Assembly (NCBI GenBank): GCA_005878635.1
Contig: VBLS01000085.1
Coordinates: 1-10,480, forward strand
DNA length: 10,480 nucleotides
Reading direction: 5' to 3'
Source: Methanobacteriota archaeon
Lineage (GTDB): Archaea > Thermoplasmatota > Thermoplasmata > RBG-16-68-12
In this document: positions 6,989 through 10,480 of the stretch, in pieces
Layout of the letters: each line of letters begins with the position of its first letter
Numbering within the stretch: position 1 is the stretch's first letter
Made by a program: the position numbers and the translations under genes
Notes under the pieces: generated by a model
Told to the model about the DNA's origin: nothing
The model's database searches: none
Seen by the model: only the letters and a program-made list of their open reading frames with translations

Positions 6989-7240
6989 ATGTACCTGATC
7001 GGACCGGCAAACACACGGATTTGGACGGACAGCAACCGCAACTTCACCCTGCGGCAGTACGGGCAGCTGGAATACGGCAACCCGGACGTGGGGTGGATCG
7101 TGGCGTCGGCCGCGAAGCGTCGGCCGGTGGGGCCAAAGCCTCGCAGGCGGCGACTCGCGCTGCGGCTGCGGTACTTCCTGAATGCGTACCGAGGCTTCGC
7201 CGCCTTCGACTTGCAGGGTCGGAGCGACCCGCGGCTCTAG
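6989..7240 (+). CDS. Small basic protein, unknown function
   Basis: An 83-residue protein with no family I recognise. The N-terminal half is mixed (MYLIGPANTRIWTD, then LRQYGQLEYGNPDVGW at 21-36). The middle is strongly basic (KRRP and PRRRRLALRLRY, about 43-62), followed by an aromatic stretch FLNAYRGFAAFDL. Third codon positions are mostly G/C, as in neighbouring genes, which supports real coding. ATG 6989 has GAGG nine bases upstream; TTG 6974 is a possible longer start. It follows hairpin element A and precedes the SelW-like gene on the same strand. The basic segment suggests nucleic-acid binding, which is inference. A faint likeness to the small protein at 7629-7883 (YxxLE, aromatic, then Asp and Trp) is noted in the findings. 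Confidence 0.55.
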   Translation: MYLIGPANTRIWTDSNRNFTLRQYGQLEYGNPDVGWIVASAAKRRPVGPKPRRRRLALRLRYFLNAYRGFAAFDLQGRSDPRL

Positions 7241-7252
7241 AGGGCGGCGCAT

Positions 7253-7261
7253 CTTTTTATC
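7253..7261 (+). promoter_or_regulatory. TATA box of the SelW-like gene
   Basis: CTTTTTATC is centred 28 bases before the ATG at 7285, as expected for a leaderless archaeal message. No Shine-Dalgarno is present between it and the start codon. Confidence 0.65.
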
Positions 7262-7284
7262 GCACGAAACCCCTCTCGAGTGCG

Positions 7285-7548
7285 ATGCCGGAAATCCTGA
7301 TCCGGTACTGTCTCCCCTGCCGATACCAACCGAAGGCGATGCAGGACGCGGACGCGATTTTGAAGGAGTTCGGTCCGGAAGTGTCGGGCCTTCGCCTGGT
7401 CCCGGGCGATCACGGAGTGTACGACGTCGAGGTCGACGGACAGTTGATTTTCTCCATGGACCGGGCGATGCGATTCCCCGAGACGAACGAACTGATCCGG
7501 ACAATCCGCGACCGCCTCGGGCCGCGCAAGGTCCGGAAGAAGGCCTGA
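7285..7548 (+). CDS. SelW-like Rdx family protein (cysteine form)
   Basis: An 87-residue thioredoxin-like protein of the Rdx (SelT/SelW/SelH) family. After the first strand (EILIRYC) comes CLPC (residues 9-12), the CxxC redox site. Both positions are Cys and none is selenocysteine. VSGLRLVPGDHGVYDVEVDGQLIFS (33-57) matches the family core, and RFPETNELIRTIRDRLG (63-79) the C-terminal helix. The length is typical of prokaryotic members, whose physiological role is not settled; thiol redox activity is inferred. The ATG is fixed by a TATA box giving a leaderless transcript. It sits between two small basic-protein genes and between the two copies of the tandem-hairpin repeat. Confidence 0.88.
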   Translation: MPEILIRYCLPCRYQPKAMQDADAILKEFGPEVSGLRLVPGDHGVYDVEVDGQLIFSMDRAMRFPETNELIRTIRDRLGPRKVRKKA

Positions 7549-7573
7549 ACGCCACTCGGATATCCCAGATGAC

Positions 7574-7602
7574 CCGTCTATCGACGGCCGTCTATGGCGG
7601 GT
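7574..7602. repeat. Tandem-hairpin repeat, copy B
   Basis: The same arrangement as copy A. CCGTC-4 nt-GACGG (7574-7587) is followed by CCGTC-3 nt-GGCGG (7588-7600, with one U-G pair) and GT. The middle contains the perfect palindrome GACGGCCGTC (7583-7592), so arms 2 and 3 could pair in an alternative fold. It lies 25 bases after the SelW-like stop codon and 26 bases before the next small gene. It could serve as a terminator, a leader element, or a protein-binding site. Confidence 0.6.
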
Positions 7603-7628
7603 GAACATCCGTCCTACGGGAACGCTTT

Positions 7629-7883
7629 GTGCTCATCATGTTCGGAAGCGCGTACCCCGCAAGCGGGTTCGATCGGATGATGAGTGAGCGTCAGAGAGAT
7701 CACGGAATCGCGGACTACGTCCGCCTGGAGTTCCGGCCGGCGGATCAGGCGGCCATGTGGTTCACCCTGCGTCGGGCCGGCCGCAGGGACCGGCGGCGAA
7801 AGGCAGGAGGATTCGTCCGCCGTTTTCATTCCTGGCGCGAACTGAGCAAGGCTGCTCGTAAGTCCGCGTCGGTCCCTCACTGA
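7629..7883 (+). CDS. Small basic protein, hypothetical
   Basis: An 84-residue reading frame I do not recognise. The first part (to about residue 26) is ordinary. ADYVRLEFRPADQAAMWF (28-45) is followed by a very basic stretch with RRAGRRDRRRKAGGFVRRF (48-66). Third positions are G/C-rich. The start is unclear: GTG 7629, ATG 7638 and ATG 7677 are all in frame, and the first part covers a 55-base hairpin (7631-7685). It follows hairpin element B and is convergent with the zinc oxidoreductase gene, 27 bases away. Nucleic-acid binding is suggested only by charge. It might not be a gene; the opposite strand is also open here but looks less like protein. Confidence 0.45.
   Translation: MLIMFGSAYPASGFDRMMSERQRDHGIADYVRLEFRPADQAAMWFTLRRAGRRDRRRKAGGFVRRFHSWRELSKAARKSASVPH
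7631..7685. repeat. Nine-base-pair inverted repeat enclosing a small hairpin
   Basis: GCTCATCAT (7631-7639) pairs with ATGATGAGT (7677-7685), eight Watson-Crick pairs and one G-T wobble, over a 37-base interior. The interior contains CCCG-CAAG-CGGG, a four-base-pair hairpin. It overlaps the possible starts of the small gene at 7629. It is too short for a tRNA, despite a GGTTCGATC string that resembles a T-loop. Confidence 0.4.
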
Positions 7884-7910
7884 ACTGCGCGGCGGCGGAG
7901 GGCGGCGCCT

Positions 7911-8945
7911 CTAGGGGATCGCCAGGACGACCTTGCCAAATTGCTCGCCGCGATCGAGGTATTCGTGGGCCTCCCGCGCTCGTTCGAGCGGGAAGATGCG
8001 GTCGACGACTGGCTTGAGCCGGCCCATGAAGACGAGCTTCATGACCTCCTCGAACTCCCGCCGGTTCGCCATCGTCGATCCGAGGACCGAGAGCTGTCGC
8101 CAGTAAAGGTAGCGGGCGTCGAGCTCGAGGAGCGGACCGGTCGTCGCTCCCGGCACGACGATGCGGCCTCCCCGCCGCAGGGTCCGCACGGAATCCTTGA
8201 ACGTCGTGACGCCGACGTGATCGACGATCACGTCGACGCCGCGCTTTCCGGTCAACTCCCAGATGGCCTTGGACCACGGCATCTGTTTGTAGTTCACGAG
8301 GACGTCGGCGCCGAGGGCCTTCGCCCTCTGGAGCTTGTCATCGCTCGAACTCGTCGTGAAGACGGTGCATCCGGCGAGCTTCGCGATCTGAATGGCCGCG
8401 GTGGACAGGCCCGACCCGGCCCCGAGGATGAGCACATCCTCTCCCGGGCGGACGTGCGCGCGCCCGACGAGCATCCGCCAGGCGGTCATGAAGACGAGGG
8501 GCGCCGACGCCGCGGCCTCGAACGTCAGGTCGGTCGGAATCTTCAGGGCGTTGTGGGCCGGGACCGCCACCTTCTCCGCGTAGGTCCCCGGGAGATGTTC
8601 TCCGATGATCCGGTAGTCGGCGCACAACGCGTCTTCGCCTTGGAGGCAATATTCGCAACGCCCGCACGAGATGCCCGGATTGATGACGACCCGATCGCCG
8701 ACCTCGAGGTCGGTGACGTCGGATCCGACCGACTCGACATGTCCGGCCCCGTCCGCGCCGAGGATGTGGGGCAAGTTCAGCTTCAGTGTCGGGATCCCCG
8801 CGCGGACGAAGAGGTCCAGGTGGTTCAGGGCGGCCGCGTGGGTTCGGACCAGGACCTGGTCCGGCCCGATCACCGGATCCGGAAAATCCGTGACGAACTC
8901 GAGGACCTCGGGCCCGCCGTACTGCGGCAGGACGACGGCCTTCAG
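7911..8945 (-). CDS. Zinc-type alcohol dehydrogenase / quinone oxidoreductase (MDR family), CTG start
   Basis: A 344-residue medium-chain dehydrogenase/reductase. Four cysteines of the structural-zinc lobe stand at C94, C97, C100 and C108 (GISCGRCEYC...C). GAGSGL (175-180) is the Rossmann nucleotide loop. The usual catalytic-zinc ligands Cys and the Glu of GHE are replaced: the region reads ALNHLD (39-44) and GADGAGHV (63-70). This occurs in members that may not use catalytic zinc, so the substrate is unknown. The conserved N-terminus LKAVVLPQYGGPEVLEF begins at a CTG (8945) with AGGTGG four bases upstream and an in-frame TAG further up. No ATG, GTG or TTG lies in between. The first canonical start (GTG 8873) would remove 24 residues including the first strand. 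It has its own TATA box and is not fused to the aIF1 operon. Confidence 0.9.
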   Translation of the reverse strand: MKAVVLPQYGGPEVLEFVTDFPDPVIGPDQVLVRTHAAALNHLDLFVRAGIPTLKLNLPHILGADGAGHVESVGSDVTDLEVGDRVVINPGISCGRCEYCLQGEDALCADYRIIGEHLPGTYAEKVAVPAHNALKIPTDLTFEAAASAPLVFMTAWRMLVGRAHVRPGEDVLILGAGSGLSTAAIQIAKLAGCTVFTTSSSDDKLQRAKALGADVLVNYKQMPWSKAIWELTGKRGVDVIVDHVGVTTFKDSVRTLRRGGRIVVPGATTGPLLELDARYLYWRQLSVLGSTMANRREFEEVMKLVFMGRLKPVVDRIFPLERAREAHEYLDRGEQFGKVVLAIP

Positions 8946-8980
8946 CGTACCACCTGCGCGACCGCGGCGAACGGAGCGGA

Positions 8981-8992
8981 CCTAGATAAGGG
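8981..8992 (-). promoter_or_regulatory. TATA-like box of the zinc oxidoreductase gene
   Basis: On the minus strand CCCTTATCTAGG puts transcription start near 8960, leaving about 15 bases of leader that includes AGGTGG (8950-8955) before the CTG start. It lies in the 58-base gap after the aIF1 gene. Confidence 0.5.
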
Positions 8993-9003
8993 CCGCCGTC
9001 CCG

Positions 9004-9300
9004 TCAGCGCACGTTGTACCCTTTGGCCTGGAGCAGGCGCACGACGTCTTTGCGATGGTCGCCCTGGAGCACGATCACGCCACCTTTGCCGGAGCCGCCG
9101 GTGGCGAGGCCCTTCTTCAAGTCCCTCGCCAGTTTCTCGGCCTCGTCCGGTTTCGTTTCGAGGCCTCGCACGACGGTCACGGCCTTGCCGTAGCGGCGCG
9201 TATCCATCTCGACGGACAGCTGGGTCGTCTCGCGGCCCAGGTCCTCGCAGACGCAGATCTCCTTGGGCAACCCGCAGGTCGGGCAGATCCCCGCGATCAA
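9004..9300 (-). CDS. Translation initiation factor aIF1 (SUI1 family)
   Basis: A 98-residue archaeal eIF1/SUI1 homologue, which binds the small ribosomal subunit and checks start-codon choice. The N-terminus has a zinc knuckle with C6, C9, C16 and C18 (CPTCGLPKEICVC), as in archaeal members. The SUI1 fold follows with RRYGKAVTVVRGL (35-47), LKKGLATGGSGKGG (61-74), VLQGDH (77-82) and the final VVRLLQAKGYNV. The TTG start at 9300 is supported by GGAGG four bases upstream and by its TTGA overlap with the TFB stop codon. The two genes should therefore be translated together. Bacterial YciH is a relative; the archaeal context favours aIF1. Confidence 0.93.
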   Translation of the reverse strand: MIAGICPTCGLPKEICVCEDLGRETTQLSVEMDTRRYGKAVTVVRGLETKPDEAEKLARDLKKGLATGGSGKGGVIVLQGDHRKDVVRLLQAKGYNVR

Positions 9301-10277
9301 GCCGCCTCCGATGGGTTCTCCTTCGTGAGGAGGAAATCCTTCAGTAGACGATAGTGTTTTCGGATGGTGACCTCGCTGACCCCGGTCAGGCGGGCGATCT
9401 GCGCCTGCGTCAGGGGCACATCGAGGTCCTCGGACGCCAGGTATAGGGCGCCGGCGGCGATCCCCACGGGGGAGTTCGCCTCGAGGATCTTCGAATCCTT
9501 CCCTTGGGCCACCAGGCTCAAGGCCCGCTCGCCGACCCGCGCATCGAGGCCCAGCTGGGAGGCGAACCGCGGGACGAAGTCCTCCGCCCGGCTCGCCCGG
9601 CTGAACACCCCGAGTTCCCGCGCGATGATCTTCGCGGTCAGGGACACTCGGTGGACCGTCACGCCCGTCGCCTCCGCGAGTTCGTGCAGCCCTCGGGGGG
9701 CCCCGAGCTGCTTCGCGGCCAGGTAGACGACCGCGGCGACGATCGCATCCATCGAGCGACCGCGGGACAGGCCCGCCTCAATCGCGCGCCGCAGCAGGAT
9801 CGCGGCCCGCTCCCGGAAGGCCGGGGCGAGCCCGAGTCGAGAGGACAAGCTGGAAAGTTGCGCCAAGCCCGGCGCGAGCGCCCGCTCCGTGCGATCGTAG
9901 CGGGTCCACCGGCTCACCCGCCGCAGGCGGTTCAGGGCGGCCACGCTCCGGGCGTCGATGGGATTCCCCTTCGCATCCCGAAGGCCATTTCCGACCATAG
10001 AGCCGAGCCCTTTGTCGGGCGCCATCACGGACGGCGGCGGACCCGCACGGATCCGGTCGTCCCCTTCGAACGTCGTCCAGTCGGGCCCTTGGTCCACCAG
10101 GCCCTCGTCGACGACGAATCCGCAGTTGTCGCACACGCGTTCCCCGCGGACCGGGTCCACGTAGAGGGCGAAGCTCCCGCAGTTCGGGCATCGGGTGGGA
10201 TCCCGACCTTCGGTGGGTTCCTTCCGCTCCCGCGGGAACGTCACGTCGCGCCCTTCGGTCGTAGCAAATTGACTCAT
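9297..10277 (-). CDS. tfb: Transcription initiation factor B (TFB)
   Basis: A 326-residue archaeal TFIIB homologue that recruits RNA polymerase to TBP-bound promoters. Residues 30-52 form the zinc ribbon (CPNC and CDNC, with C30, C33, C49, C52). GPDWTTFEGDDRIRAG (65-80) and PDKGLGSMVG (87-96) cover the B-reader/linker region. Two cyclin repeats follow, about 133-226 and 231-318. The second ends with a helix-turn-helix TQAQIARLTGVSEVTIRKHY, which should read the BRE. I chose ATG 10277 because GAGGTG lies five bases upstream and its ATGA overlaps the HxlR stop codon. An in-frame ATG at 10313 would add 12 residues inside the HxlR gene. Whether it is the main TFB or one of several paralogues cannot be told here. 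Confidence 0.95.
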   Translation of the reverse strand: MSQFATTEGRDVTFPRERKEPTEGRDPTRCPNCGSFALYVDPVRGERVCDNCGFVVDEGLVDQGPDWTTFEGDDRIRAGPPPSVMAPDKGLGSMVGNGLRDAKGNPIDARSVAALNRLRRVSRWTRYDRTERALAPGLAQLSSLSSRLGLAPAFRERAAILLRRAIEAGLSRGRSMDAIVAAVVYLAAKQLGAPRGLHELAEATGVTVHRVSLTAKIIARELGVFSRASRAEDFVPRFASQLGLDARVGERALSLVAQGKDSKILEANSPVGIAAGALYLASEDLDVPLTQAQIARLTGVSEVTIRKHYRLLKDFLLTKENPSEAA

Positions 10278-10480
10278 TGCGTCACCTCGCGAGATCCGGC
10301 CGCCATGGCCCATCGCGTCGCCCAGACCTCCAGGTCGCGGATCGCCTCGAACAGGTCCTGCCCTTTCGGCGACAGGCGGTACTCGACCGCCACGGGCCGA
10401 TCCAGGTGGACCTTCCGCTCCGCGATCCCGACCTCCTCGAGCTCCTTCAGCGTCTTCGCGAGGGAGCTCTGGCAGATCCC
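10274..10480 (-). CDS. HxlR-type winged-helix regulator, C-terminal part (cut by window edge)
   Basis: The last 68 residues of a MarR-like HxlR-family regulator; the N-terminus lies beyond the right edge. SSLAKTLKELEEVGIAERK (5-23) is the recognition helix and start of the wing. PVAVEYRLSPKGQDLF (29-44) matches the family core in which the wing leads into the PxxVEYxLT-like strand. The usual Pro-Pro before VEY is a single Pro. A final helix FEAIRDLEVWATRWA follows. The conserved N-terminal cysteine of redox-sensing members is outside the window, so the signal is unknown. Its stop codon overlaps the TFB start (ATGA), making it the first known gene of a HxlR-TFB-aIF1 operon. Confidence 0.88.
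   Translation of the reverse strand, partial: GICQSSLAKTLKELEEVGIAERKVHLDRPVAVEYRLSPKGQDLFEAIRDLEVWATRWAMAAGSREVTQ

Noticed and set aside
7285..7548. Selenocysteine in the SelW-like protein
   Set aside because: The redox motif is CLPC with ordinary Cys codons, and there is no in-frame TGA before the final stop.
6875..7555. Extension of the HTH-10 reading frame upstream of 6874
   Set aside because: The extra sequence is Arg/Pro/Ser-rich, runs antisense through the SelW-like gene, and contains the TATA box that fits a leaderless start at 6874.
7631..7689. tRNA or C/D-box small RNA
   Set aside because: GGTTCGATC resembles a T-loop and ATGATGA a C box. The span is too short and lacks the T-arm pairing of a tRNA, and no CTGA D box follows at a suitable distance.
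7941..9347. 468-codon open frame on the plus strand
   Set aside because: It lies opposite the zinc oxidoreductase and aIF1 genes, both clearly recognisable, and its product is low-complexity Arg/Asp/Gly-rich sequence.
1..10480. CRISPR array, insertion sequence or integrated element
   Set aside because: No regularly spaced repeats, transposase, integrase or terminal inverted repeats were found. The only repeat is the two-copy tandem-hairpin element.

Overview
The window reads as a GC-rich archaeal chromosome segment. The right end carries a transcription factor B with a zinc ribbon and two cyclin repeats, and an aIF1-type SUI1 protein with an N-terminal zinc knuckle. Several genes have an A/T-rich TATA-like box centred about 26-32 bases before the start codon and little or no leader, which is typical of archaeal leaderless transcripts. 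A HTH-10 (bacterio-opsin-activator type) regulator points the same way. A GC-rich member of Candidatus Thermoplasmatota is my best guess, but that is inference from gene types and not a phylogenetic placement. No insertion sequence, CRISPR array, tRNA or rRNA was seen.

Left third (1-2850). A class I SAM-dependent methyltransferase (82-822) is followed on the same strand by endonuclease IV (890-1795), with all nine metal ligands present. A DCC-family (DUF393) thiol protein on the minus strand overlaps the 3' end of the nuclease gene by 71 bases. A flavin reductase-like FMN protein (2215-2844) is divergent from it across a 100-base promoter region.

Middle (2871-6138). An unrecognised, mostly helical 407-residue protein with four GH/PH-type histidine motifs spaced about 104-108 residues apart is transcribed divergently from thioredoxin reductase (trxB). 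After trxB come a small multi-pass membrane protein with two loop cysteines and a bactofilin-like beta-helix protein with a Pro/Ala-rich tail.

Right-middle (6140-8945). This block holds the HTH-10 regulator, two small very basic proteins of unknown function, and between these two a SelW-like Rdx protein that uses cysteine. A zinc-type alcohol/quinone oxidoreductase follows; its conserved N-terminus begins at a CTG codon. Two copies of a 29-base tandem-hairpin element (6912-6940 and 7574-7602) lie upstream of the two small-protein genes. The copies differ almost only in their predicted loops. This is the most unusual feature of the window.

Right end (9004-10480). An operon on the minus strand runs HxlR-type regulator (cut by the window edge), TFB, aIF1. 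Both junctions are overlapping stop/start codons (ATGA and TTGA), so the three proteins are probably made together. Functionally the window mixes thiol/flavin redox proteins (DCC protein, flavin reductase, TrxB, Rdx protein, zinc oxidoreductase), DNA repair, and information-processing factors.
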